Shown here piece after piece: positions 22,766 through 29,354 of a stretch of 29,354 bases of DNA. Source of the DNA: WHSV01 sp050694055. Its GTDB lineage: Bacteria > Actinomycetota > CADDZG01 > WHSQ01. A model generated the notes under the pieces. That model was not told the origin of the DNA. It worked only from the letters and a program-made list of their open reading frames with translations, and searched no databases. The translations under genes were made by a program, and so were the position numbers. Each line of letters opens with the position of its first letter. The stretch's first letter is position 1. The stretch is taken from the NCBI GenBank assembly GCA_050694055.1, contig JBOGWX010000091.1, forward strand, positions 1-29,354, in the 5' to 3' direction.

Positions 22766-23696
22766 CGCCCGACGGCCACCGGACGAGGGCCGGCTGCTGC
22801 AGCTCGTGTACTACGCCTACGTGGCCTTCAGCCGAGTCGCGCTCGCGGTTCCCGAAGCGTGGGCCTACCGCCTTGCCGGCGTGCTCGGCGGGCTGGCGGC
22901 GCGCCGCAACAAGAGGCGGGAGCAGGTAGCGCGCAATCTCGCGCGCGTTACGGGGGAACCGGCCGACTCGGACGAGATAGACGCCCTGGTCGTCGCGGCG
23001 TACCGTTCCTACGCCCGCTACTGGCTCGAGACCTTCCGTCTGGTGCGAGAGGGCAGGGAGTTCTTTCTCGAGCGCTTCCAGGCCACGGGCGATGACAACC
23101 TCGACCGAGTCCTGGCGCGCGGCAAGGGGGCCGTAGTGGTGGTCGGGCACCTCGGGAACTGGGACGCGGCGGGGGCGTGGGTCGGAGCGCGCGGGAACCT
23201 CCTGGTGACGGTGGCGGAGATGCTCAGGCCGCGACGCATGTTCGATTTCTTTGCCGACCACCGCGCCAGCCTCGGCATGCGAATTCACGCGGCCCAGGCC
23301 GGCGTGACCCGCACCCTGATCGAGGAGGTCCGCAACGGGGCGGTCGTGGCCATAGTCGGCGACAGGGACCTGAAGGGAACGGGAATCGAAGTCGATTTCT
23401 TCGGCGAACCCGCGACGCTGCCGGGAGGCGCCGCATCCATCGCGCTGAAGGCGGGCGTACCGCTGATGGTGGCCGGTGTCTACGGCGAGGTGCTGAGCGA
23501 CGGTCGCAGGGGGTGGTCGGCGGACATCTCGGCCCCCATCGAGCTGCCGGATGATCGGGGGCCGGAGGCGGTGGCAAAGCTCACCCAACAGGTGGGGGAG
23601 CGACTCGAGGAGTACATTGCCCGCCGGCCCGAGGAATGGCACGTTTTTCAGCCGTTTTGGATCGCGGACCGCAAGAGGGCGGCGACCAAGTCGTGA
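22755..23696 (+). CDS. patA: Phosphatidylinositol mannoside acyltransferase (PatA-like, LpxL family)
   Basis: The 313-residue protein belongs to the LpxL/HtrB lipid acyltransferase family: the HX4D motif is H132-L-G-N-W-D137 in VVVVGHLGNWD, with GDRDLKGTGIEVDFFG and LPGGAASIALKAGVPL downstream. In mycobacteria the homologue between pgsA1 and pimA puts an acyl chain on the mannose of PIM1/PIM2 at the inner membrane face. The GTG start lies 11 bases inside pgsA, and the stop overlaps the pimA start (GTGA). No lipid A genes are seen, so an LPS role is unlikely. Confidence 0.88.
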   Translation: MSGSARRPPDEGRLLQLVYYAYVAFSRVALAVPEAWAYRLAGVLGGLAARRNKRREQVARNLARVTGEPADSDEIDALVVAAYRSYARYWLETFRLVREGREFFLERFQATGDDNLDRVLARGKGAVVVVGHLGNWDAAGAWVGARGNLLVTVAEMLRPRRMFDFFADHRASLGMRIHAAQAGVTRTLIEEVRNGAVVAIVGDRDLKGTGIEVDFFGEPATLPGGAASIALKAGVPLMVAGVYGEVLSDGRRGWSADISAPIELPDDRGPEAVAKLTQQVGERLEEYIARRPEEWHVFQPFWIADRKRAATKS

Positions 23697-24805
23697 AGAT
23701 CGCGATCGTTTGCCCCTACGCGTGGGACCGCTTCGGTGGTGTCCAGACGCACGTCCGGGCACAGGCCTCCACGTTGCGTGAGCGGGGTCACGAGGTCACC
23801 GTCATCGCGCCGAGGACGTGGCTGGCGCCGCGTCCGCCCGGCGACCTCGAGCAGGTCGACGAGGCCGTTCGCATCGGCCGGGCGGTCTCCATTCCGGCCA
23901 ACGGCTCGCTGGCGCCGATCACCTTCGGCCCGGTCGCAGCCGCCGGGATCCGGCGGACCCTGGGCGAGCTGAGGCCGGACGTCGTTCATCTCCACGAGCC
24001 GCTCATCCCCAGCCTCAGCGGTCTCGCGCTGCTGAACGCGAGCGCGCCCTGCGTCGGCACCTTTCACGCTTCGTCCGAGGCCAGCATGGCCTACTGGACG
24101 GCGCGTCCCTTTCTCAAAGGAGCGATCGACCGTCTGCGGGTGCGGATCGTGGTATCGGAGGCGGCCCGGGATCTCATCGCCCGATACTTCCCCGGCTCCT
24201 ACGAGCAGATCCCGAACGGGGTGGAGGTGTCGCGCTACCGGGCGTCGTCGCCCGTCGATCTCGGTGCGGGTCGGACGGTGTTGTTCCTGGGCCGCTTCGA
24301 ACGGCGTAAAGGACTCGAGGTGCTGATTCAGGCCATGGCCCGTCTGCGCGATCTCTCCGCCAAGCTCGTCGTCGTGGGCACCGGGCCCGAGCGACGAGCC
24401 TGCCGCGCCCTGGCCGAGCGCCTCGAGGTGGAGGTGCAGTTCATCGGCGCGGTTCACGATGACCTCAAGGCCGGCATCTTTCGCTCGGTCGACGTCTATT
24501 GCGCGCCCGCCCTCGGCGGCGAATCCTTCGGCATCGTCCTCATCGAGGCGATGGCGGCGGGAGCGCCGGTAGTCTGCTCCGACCTGCCCGGCTTCAGGGC
24601 GGTTGCCGGGGATGCCGCCCTGCTCGTACCTCCAGACGATGTGGGCGCACTGGCCGTTGCCCTGCGGGCGGTGCTGGCCGACGTCGAGCGAGCGAGGACC
24701 ATGAGCGCCGCGGGCCGGGCCGTAGCCAACCGCTTCGACTGGCGGCTGCTGGGCGAGCGGCTCGAGGACGTCTACGTCCGGGCCGCCTCCGGAGCCGGCC
24801 GGTGA
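23693..24805 (+). CDS. pimA: Phosphatidylinositol mannosyltransferase PimA
   Basis: A 370-residue GT4 (GT-B fold) enzyme that transfers mannose from GDP-mannose to phosphatidylinositol at the cytoplasmic side. N-terminal half: CPYAWDRFGGVQTHVRAQASTLRERGHEV and HLHEPLIPS, FHASSEAS. C-terminal half: LGRFERRKGLEVLIQAM, and the nucleotide-sugar motif E277-SFGIVLI-E285 with AMAAGAPVVCSDLPGFR. Length and motifs fit PimA (M. tuberculosis about 378). The GTG start at 23693 overlaps the stop of the acyltransferase gene; the open frame upstream of it is only antisense or out-of-frame coding. It completes the first steps of PIM synthesis together with the two genes before it. Confidence 0.92.
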   Translation: MKIAIVCPYAWDRFGGVQTHVRAQASTLRERGHEVTVIAPRTWLAPRPPGDLEQVDEAVRIGRAVSIPANGSLAPITFGPVAAAGIRRTLGELRPDVVHLHEPLIPSLSGLALLNASAPCVGTFHASSEASMAYWTARPFLKGAIDRLRVRIVVSEAARDLIARYFPGSYEQIPNGVEVSRYRASSPVDLGAGRTVLFLGRFERRKGLEVLIQAMARLRDLSAKLVVVGTGPERRACRALAERLEVEVQFIGAVHDDLKAGIFRSVDVYCAPALGGESFGIVLIEAMAAGAPVVCSDLPGFRAVAGDAALLVPPDDVGALAVALRAVLADVERARTMSAAGRAVANRFDWRLLGERLEDVYVRAASGAGR

Positions 24806-24830
24806 GCGAGCCCCGCAAGGAGCAAGCATT

Positions 24831-25559
24831 ATGAAGGACATGGAACGCAGCGGGTCGAGCATCTCGTTGCCCGACTGGGGTCGGCAGGAACTGCGGGTAC
24901 CCGGGCGGGGGGCGCGCGCCGGGAGAATCGTGGCGCTCTTCGCGCCGGTGCCGGTGCTGCTCCTGCTCCTGGTGCCCACGGGGTGGCCCGTTCTCGGCAT
25001 CGCGCTGATCGGCGGCCTCTACGCCGTGGCGGTCGGGGTGTGGATCACAACACAGGGCCGCAGAGCACTGAGCTCGCTGGGCGCCAGACCGGCTCGGTCC
25101 GGCGAGCTCGCCCGGGTCGAGAACCTAATCGAGGGCCTCTCGAGCGACCTCGGTATCGACGCACCGGCGCTCTTCGTCATCGACGAGCCGGGCCCGAACG
25201 CGCTGGTGGCCAAGCGCTCGGGTCACGTCATCGCCGTCACGTCGAGCCTGGTCTCGGAGTTCAGCCGCACCGAGCTGGAGGCGGTGCTGGCCCATTGCCT
25301 CGTTCGCATCGCGTCACGTCAGGTGGCCGCGGCCCAGACGGGTCTGGCCCTGGGGCGCCTGGGTCGGGGGCTGGGGGGCACGACGGGCGTCGCCGACGAC
25401 GTCGCGACGGCCAGCGTCACGAGGTATCCGCCCGCACTCGCCTCGGCCATCGAGCGCTGTGTGCCGCGCTCGGGGACCCTCGCTCCACTGTGGTTCGTCG
25501 CCGAGAGCCCCTCACACGTCGCCGCCGAGCGGCGCAGCGCAGCGCTGCTCGACCTCTAG
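24831..25559 (+). CDS. Degenerate M48 (HtpX-like) membrane protein
   Basis: 242 residues. A hydrophobic double segment (about 34-75) is followed by a domain that reads like the M48 peptidase HtpX: ARVENLIEGLSSDLGIDAPALFVIDEPGPNALVAKRSGHVIAVTSSLV and then FSRTELEAVLAHCLVRIAS. In active HtpX the last segment holds HExxH. Here H155 is kept, but Glu is Cys156 and the second His is Arg159, so zinc binding and catalysis should be lost. The third-ligand region is not recognisable, and the protein is shorter than HtpX (about 290). The frame is intact and has an AAGGAG ribosome site, which argues for a maintained pseudoenzyme rather than a broken gene. It follows pimA by 25 bases and may be in the same operon. 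Confidence 0.82.
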   Translation: MKDMERSGSSISLPDWGRQELRVPGRGARAGRIVALFAPVPVLLLLLVPTGWPVLGIALIGGLYAVAVGVWITTQGRRALSSLGARPARSGELARVENLIEGLSSDLGIDAPALFVIDEPGPNALVAKRSGHVIAVTSSLVSEFSRTELEAVLAHCLVRIASRQVAAAQTGLALGRLGRGLGGTTGVADDVATASVTRYPPALASAIERCVPRSGTLAPLWFVAESPSHVAAERRSAALLDL

Positions 25560-25760
25560 TCCGGCGGCGGACGGCGCGCCCGGCAATGCCGTTCGGGCGG
25601 GCTCGGCCGTGATAGCTTGCAGCGAGCCGACCGGCGCCACGGTGTTCGGGAATCGGCCTGCTGCGCACGAGGCTCATGCCGGGTCGCAGCCCGAGACGCG
25701 GCCGCGCGTGGCCGACGTCCGACATCAGTGAGTAGATCTGAATCGAGGAGGACGCGCGGG
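25560..25760 (+). other. Intergenic region before the first DUF3048 gene
   Basis: This 201-base gap contains no gene I can support. It ends in a strong ribosome site GAGGAGGA (25745-25752) that points to the TTG at 25761 as start of the next gene. The frame of that gene is open upstream to 25617, but that part codes for a low-complexity Arg/Ala-rich peptide without family features and is best read as noncoding. A promoter should be here; I cannot place it with confidence. Confidence 0.55.
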
Positions 25761-26795
25761 TTGTCCACTAAAGTCAAGGCCGGGATCATCGGCCTCGTTG
25801 TCGTTCTGGTTGCGGGCGGTGCCTATCTCGCCCTGGCGAGCAAGGAGGACATCCCTCTCATCGGCGAGGCCCTGCGCCCCGCGACCTGTCCGCTTACCGG
25901 CGGGAAGCCGAGAAACGAGAACCTCGTCGACCGCCCGGCCGTCGCCATCAAGGTCGAGAACGATCCGGTCGCCTATCCGCTGTCCGGGCTCGAAGACGCC
26001 GACATCGTCTACGAGGAGCTCGTCGAGGGCGGCGTAACGCGTTTCATGGCCATCTACCACTGCGGGGACACTCGCAAAGCCGGACCCATACGCAGTGCTC
26101 GCATCGTGGATGCTTCGATAATGTCGCCCACGACGAGGATTCTCGCCTTCTCGGGAGGCAACCAGTCGGTGCTGGACAATCTCTCGGACCACGAGATCGT
26201 CCAAATCGACGAGAGCGCCGCCGGCGGAGCGATGCAACGCGTCCCACGCGCGGGCCTGGCGTCGGAGCACACCCTCTACGGCAACAGCGCCAAGCTCAGG
26301 AAGGTGGGCCAGGACGACTACGACGACGCGCCGCCCGGCGGGTTCCAGTTCGGAGACATCGAGGACAACGGCCGGACCAGGCCTGCTCGCAACGTGACCA
26401 TCGACTTCTCCGCTTCGACGTCGGTCGGTTACGAGTTCAACGGCGAGCGCTACGCACGCTCTCAGGCCGGGGCGCCGTTCGAGTCCGAGGGGCACGGACA
26501 GATCGGGGTCGAGAACGTCATCGTCGAGGAGCACACGGTCAACCTGAGCGAGATCGTCGACGTCACCGGCACCCCGTCGGTCGAGTTGGCGGACGAGACC
26601 GGTAGCGGCAAGGCGACGCTGTTCAGGGACGGCCGCGCCATCCAGGGCACCTGGGAGCGCGAGAGCGTCGACGATGCCGTGGTCTTCAGGACCAGGGCGG
26701 GCGACGACATGGTGCTCGCCCCCGGCTCGACCTGGATCCATCTCGTTCCCAACGCCGAGAGCGAGGTGGAGGGGTCCTTTGACTTCGGTCGGTAG
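25761..26795 (+). CDS. DUF3048 (YerB-like) envelope protein, membrane anchored
   Basis: 344 residues. One N-terminal membrane segment (about 7-27, GIIGLVVVLVAGGAYLALA), then the DUF3048 signature: CPLTG, RPAVAIKVEND, PLSGLEDADIVYEELVEGGVTRFMAIYHC, and GPIRSARIVDASIM. The C-terminal part (about 195-340) contains NVTIDFSASTSVGYEF, the GQIGVENVIVEE segment, and the closing GSTWIHLVP. The prototype is YerB of Bacillus, a lipoprotein of unknown function. The start is TTG at 25761 with a strong GAGGAGGA before it. It overlaps the next gene, its paralogue, by 17 bases. Unlike that paralogue it has no lipobox. Confidence 0.88.
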   Translation: MSTKVKAGIIGLVVVLVAGGAYLALASKEDIPLIGEALRPATCPLTGGKPRNENLVDRPAVAIKVENDPVAYPLSGLEDADIVYEELVEGGVTRFMAIYHCGDTRKAGPIRSARIVDASIMSPTTRILAFSGGNQSVLDNLSDHEIVQIDESAAGGAMQRVPRAGLASEHTLYGNSAKLRKVGQDDYDDAPPGGFQFGDIEDNGRTRPARNVTIDFSASTSVGYEFNGERYARSQAGAPFESEGHGQIGVENVIVEEHTVNLSEIVDVTGTPSVELADETGSGKATLFRDGRAIQGTWERESVDDAVVFRTRAGDDMVLAPGSTWIHLVPNAESEVEGSFDFGR

Positions 26796-27819
26796 GCGCG
26801 GCGCACCGCTTGCGGCTCTCCTCGGTGCCCTGGTCCTGGTCGGCGCATGCACCAGCGACGAGCCCCCGACGCGCGCCCAGGAGCCCGAGGTCGAAGAGGA
26901 CGTGGCCCCGATCTGCCCGCTGACGGGTGAGGATCCGCCCAAGGGTCTCGACCTCTCCCGCCCCGGCGTTGCGGTGAAGATCGAGAACTCCCCGGCGGCT
27001 CGGCCTCAGAGCGGGCTCGACCAGGCAGACATCGTCTACGAGGAGATCGTCGAGGGGGGAGCGACCCGGTTCATGGCCATCTATCACTGCCACGACGCGG
27101 CGGAGGCCGGTCCGGTGCGAAGCGCGCGCTTCGATGATCCCAAGATAGCCAATCCCTTCACCCGCATCCTGGCCTACTCGGGCGCCAACGACATCGTCGA
27201 GAAAGAGCTCAAGGAGCAGAAGCTCATCGCGCTCGACGAGATGAACGCGAAGGGGGCCCTGTTTCGGGTCCCACCGGGAAGCACCGACATCCACAGCGTC
27301 TTCGGCGACACACTCAGGCTGAGAAAGCTGGGGCGCAAGATGGGGAAGAGCGCCCCGCCCGGGAGCTCCTATTTCGAGTTCGGCGGCCTGCCCGCGGGCG
27401 CGAAGCCGGCCAAGTCCGTAACGATCAACTTCAATCCCAACAACGAGATCGCCTGGCGGTTCAAGGGCGGGAAGTGGGTTCGCTTCGAGGCCGGCGCGCC
27501 GTTCGATTCCGTGGGGGGCAAGCAGATCGGGACCCCGAACCTGCTGGTCCAGGAAGTCGAGGTCAACGACTCCCACAACATCCGGGACAGCGCGGGCAAC
27601 CCCTCGCCCGACATCAAACTGGACGACAAGGGAAGGGCCTTTCTCTTCCGCGACGGCAAGGTCGTGGCGGGAACCTGGAAGGCCGGTAAGGACGGCGTGC
27701 CCTCCTTCAAGACCAAGAAGGGCGATCCGTTCACCTTCGAGGTCGGTTCCACCTGGATCGAGTTGGTGCCGTCGAAGAAGGGCAACGTGAAGGGCTCGAT
27801 CAAGATCTCGAAGAAGTAA
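26779..27819 (+). CDS. DUF3048 (YerB-like) lipoprotein, paralogue of the preceding gene
   Basis: 346 residues. The signal peptide ends in the lipobox VGAC (LLGALVLVGACTSDEP), so it is probably a lipid-anchored protein outside the membrane. A short acidic linker leads to the same DUF3048 core as its neighbour: CPLTGEDPPKG, RPGVAVKIEN, RPQSGLDQADIVYEEIVEGGATRFMAIYHC, GPVRSARFDD, and at the end GSTWIELVPSKKG with a lysine-rich tail. The TTG start at 26779 has GGAGG at 26768-26772 inside the end of the preceding gene; the start places the lipobox at about residue 24. Tandem duplication is clear from the shared motifs. Function unknown. Confidence 0.88.
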   Translation: MTSVGRRGAPLAALLGALVLVGACTSDEPPTRAQEPEVEEDVAPICPLTGEDPPKGLDLSRPGVAVKIENSPAARPQSGLDQADIVYEEIVEGGATRFMAIYHCHDAAEAGPVRSARFDDPKIANPFTRILAYSGANDIVEKELKEQKLIALDEMNAKGALFRVPPGSTDIHSVFGDTLRLRKLGRKMGKSAPPGSSYFEFGGLPAGAKPAKSVTINFNPNNEIAWRFKGGKWVRFEAGAPFDSVGGKQIGTPNLLVQEVEVNDSHNIRDSAGNPSPDIKLDDKGRAFLFRDGKVVAGTWKAGKDGVPSFKTKKGDPFTFEVGSTWIELVPSKKGNVKGSIKISKK

Positions 27820-27834
27820 ACCGGTGGCCGGGTA

Positions 27835-29247
27835 ATGCTCTTCAACTCTCTAGAGTTCGCCGCATTCGCCACCATCACTCTGATCCTCTACTGGATGCTC
27901 CGCCTACGCGGTCAGAACGTGCTACTCCTGGTTGCCTCTTACCTCTTCTACTGCGCGTGGGACTGGCGCTTCCTCTCTTTGCTCATTTTCCAATCTCTTG
28001 TCGACTACGTGGCGGGGCTGGGAATCGGTCGCTCGCAAGACGATCGAGTCAGGAAGCGTTATCTGATTGCCGCGATCGCCATCAACCTCTTGGTGCTCGC
28101 CACCTTCAAGTACTTCGGATTCTTCATCGGCTCGGCGATCGGACTACTGCGATGGCTCGGGCTCGAACCGAATCCCCCTCTCTTGGAGATCATCCTTCCG
28201 ATTGGAATCAGCTTCTACACGTTCCAGTCGATCACCTACTCGTTCGATGTCTACAGGCGTCGCCTGCCGCCGACGACCAGCTTTCTTAACTACGCGGTGT
28301 TCGTCGCCTACTTTCCTCACATGGTGGCGGGTCCGATCCAGCGGGCGAACCATCTCCTGCCGCAGATCGAGCGACCAAGAACCCGCCCGACCAGCCAGCA
28401 GATTCGCTCCGGGCTGTTCCTGGTCGTGATGGGTCTATTCAAAAAGGTGGCTATTGCCGACGCCGTAGCAGGAGTAGCGAACGAGGCGTTCCGAATGGGG
28501 AGCAGCGCCGGCTCTGTAACTCTGTTGGTCGGCGTTGCTGCCTTCGCTTTGCAGATCTACGGGGATTTCGCGGGATACTCGGATTGTGCGCGCGGGGTCT
28601 CGCGATTGTTTGGCATTGAGTTGACTCGCAACTTCGAGCAACCGTATCTTTCGCGCAATATCACCGAGTTCTGGCGTACGTGGCACATCTCCTTATCGAG
28701 CTGGTTGCATGACTACCTCTACATCCCTCTAGGTGGAAACCAGCGCAGCAAACTGACCACCTACAGGAACCTGATGCTGACGATGTTGCTGGGTGGGCTG
28801 TGGCACGGGGCCTCCTGGACCTTCGTCATCTGGGGAGGGATGCACGGATTGCTCCTGTCGGTCCACCGTGCGCTGGGAGGCTATGCGCAACGAGGTCAAC
28901 CCTCAACACCGCGAGGGCGGGACGTGCCGTCGATTCTCGCGACCTTTGCGGGGGTGTCCTTGCTGTGGGTCTTCTTCCGGGCAGGGACTCTGACGCAGGC
29001 GGTCGACTACCTCGGCGGGCTGTTCAGCTTCACTTCGGGACCCGTTGACTTGGACCACCTGATTCTGGTTCTCGTCTCTGCCCTGATGGTGTTGATCCTC
29101 GATCTGGGACAGCGGATTACGGGGGATCACTCGGTCGTGCTGCGGTGGAGTCCACCGGTTCGGGGTGCAGCCATAGGAGTACTGTTGCTGGGCGTTTTGA
29201 TGTGGAGCGGTGGGGATGCCCAACCATTCATCTACTTCCAGTTCTGA
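27835..29247 (+). CDS. MBOAT-family O-acyltransferase, AlgI-like
   Basis: 470 residues with about ten or more membrane segments. The AlgI-type features are present: MLFNSLEFAAF at the start, LPIGISFYTFQSITYSFDVYR, YFPHMVAGPIQR, the YGDFAGYSDCARG stretch, H284 in FWRTWHISLSSWLHDYLYIPLGG, and H324 in LLGGLWHGASWTF, the presumed catalytic histidine. Such enzymes move acetyl groups across the membrane to surface polysaccharides, mostly with an SGNH-type or AlgJ-like partner. A partner may begin right after it at 29249. The gene begins 15 bases after the DUF3048 lipoprotein, without a clear ribosome site. Its base composition looks lower in GC than the genes before it, which hints at a separate history. 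Confidence 0.93.
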   Translation: MLFNSLEFAAFATITLILYWMLRLRGQNVLLLVASYLFYCAWDWRFLSLLIFQSLVDYVAGLGIGRSQDDRVRKRYLIAAIAINLLVLATFKYFGFFIGSAIGLLRWLGLEPNPPLLEIILPIGISFYTFQSITYSFDVYRRRLPPTTSFLNYAVFVAYFPHMVAGPIQRANHLLPQIERPRTRPTSQQIRSGLFLVVMGLFKKVAIADAVAGVANEAFRMGSSAGSVTLLVGVAAFALQIYGDFAGYSDCARGVSRLFGIELTRNFEQPYLSRNITEFWRTWHISLSSWLHDYLYIPLGGNQRSKLTTYRNLMLTMLLGGLWHGASWTFVIWGGMHGLLLSVHRALGGYAQRGQPSTPRGRDVPSILATFAGVSLLWVFFRAGTLTQAVDYLGGLFSFTSGPVDLDHLILVLVSALMVLILDLGQRITGDHSVVLRWSPPVRGAAIGVLLLGVLMWSGGDAQPFIYFQF

Positions 29248-29248
29248 G

Positions 29249-29354
29249 ATGAGAAGACGCATGCGCGCGACGGTTGTGACGATGGTGAGTTTCCTCGCGG
29301 TCGTGGTCGGGGCAGAGGTGGCGGCGCGCGTGTGGCTCCCGACCATTCCTCCCG
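29249..29354 (+). CDS. Start of an exported or membrane-anchored protein (partial)
   Basis: Only the first 35 codons are inside the window. The peptide begins with several Arg (MRRRMRATVVTM) followed by a hydrophobic stretch (VSFLAVVVGAEVAARVWL), which fits a signal or anchor. It starts one base after the stop of the AlgI-like gene, so the two are probably co-expressed. In other bacteria an AlgI-like protein is often followed by an AlgJ/SGNH-type partner. Such a role here is inference; the visible part does not show it. Confidence 0.6.
   Translation, partial: MRRRMRATVVTMVSFLAVVVGAEVAARVWLPTIPP

Noticed and set aside
25617..25760. Longer N-terminus for the first DUF3048 protein
   Set aside because: The extension is low complexity and would bury the membrane segment inside the chain; GAGGAGGA points to the TTG at 25761.

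Overview
The window is a GC-rich chromosomal segment of an actinobacterium-like organism, most likely an uncultured or deep-branching member of Actinomycetota. Three things point there: the thrS - HIT - phosphatidylinositol-phosphate synthase - PatA-type acyltransferase - PimA gene order known from mycobacteria, a classical menaquinone pathway, and several starts that look leaderless (a TAnnnT box 6 to 8 bases before the start codon). GTG and TTG starts and 4-base GTGA overlaps are very common. I see no rRNA, tRNA, CRISPR array, transposase or phage gene.

Layout. Bases 1-327 hold a 9-bp tandem repeat cut by the window edge and the clpB promoter region. On the plus strand follow clpB, a 45-codon zinc-ribbon gene, a D-2-hydroxyacid dehydrogenase, a DUF4870-type membrane protein, and a tight trio of a tandem-domain MerR regulator, ubiE/menG and menF (4577-7193). 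Converging on it is a compact eight-gene minus-strand unit (14877 down to 7185): TPR-like protein, MidA-type methyltransferase, menB, menA, menC, menD, patatin-like phospholipase and PlsC-type acyltransferase. Together the two units cover menaquinone synthesis from chorismate except MenE, MenH and a dedicated DHNA-CoA thioesterase, which are not seen here.

From 14998 the plus strand carries a free-standing DUF2090 aldolase-like gene, a secreted MA-type metallopeptidase, thrS and a HIT hydrolase. An EF-G-like GTPase gene lies on the minus strand (19881-21956). Its upstream region shares inverted repeats with the PI/PIM lipid operon (pgsA-like, patA-like, pimA; 22163-24805). After that come a degenerate M48-like membrane protein, two tandem DUF3048 (YerB-like) envelope proteins, an AlgI-like MBOAT acyltransferase of visibly lower GC, and the start of one more exported or membrane protein cut by the window end.

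The common thread is membrane and respiratory function: quinone synthesis, a methyltransferase related to a complex I assembly factor, phospholipid turnover, and phosphatidylinositol mannoside and surface-polymer acylation. The least expected points are an apparent 11-residue in-frame deletion in ClpB just after NBD1 pore loop 1, the dead-looking M48 active site, the Tyr at the catalytic His position of the EF-G-like GTPase, the tandem MerR regulator coupled to menaquinone genes, and a perfect 20-bp palindrome between the EF-G-like gene and the lipid operon. I did not find an unmistakably new defence or mobile system. All function calls rest on reading motifs by eye, without database searches.
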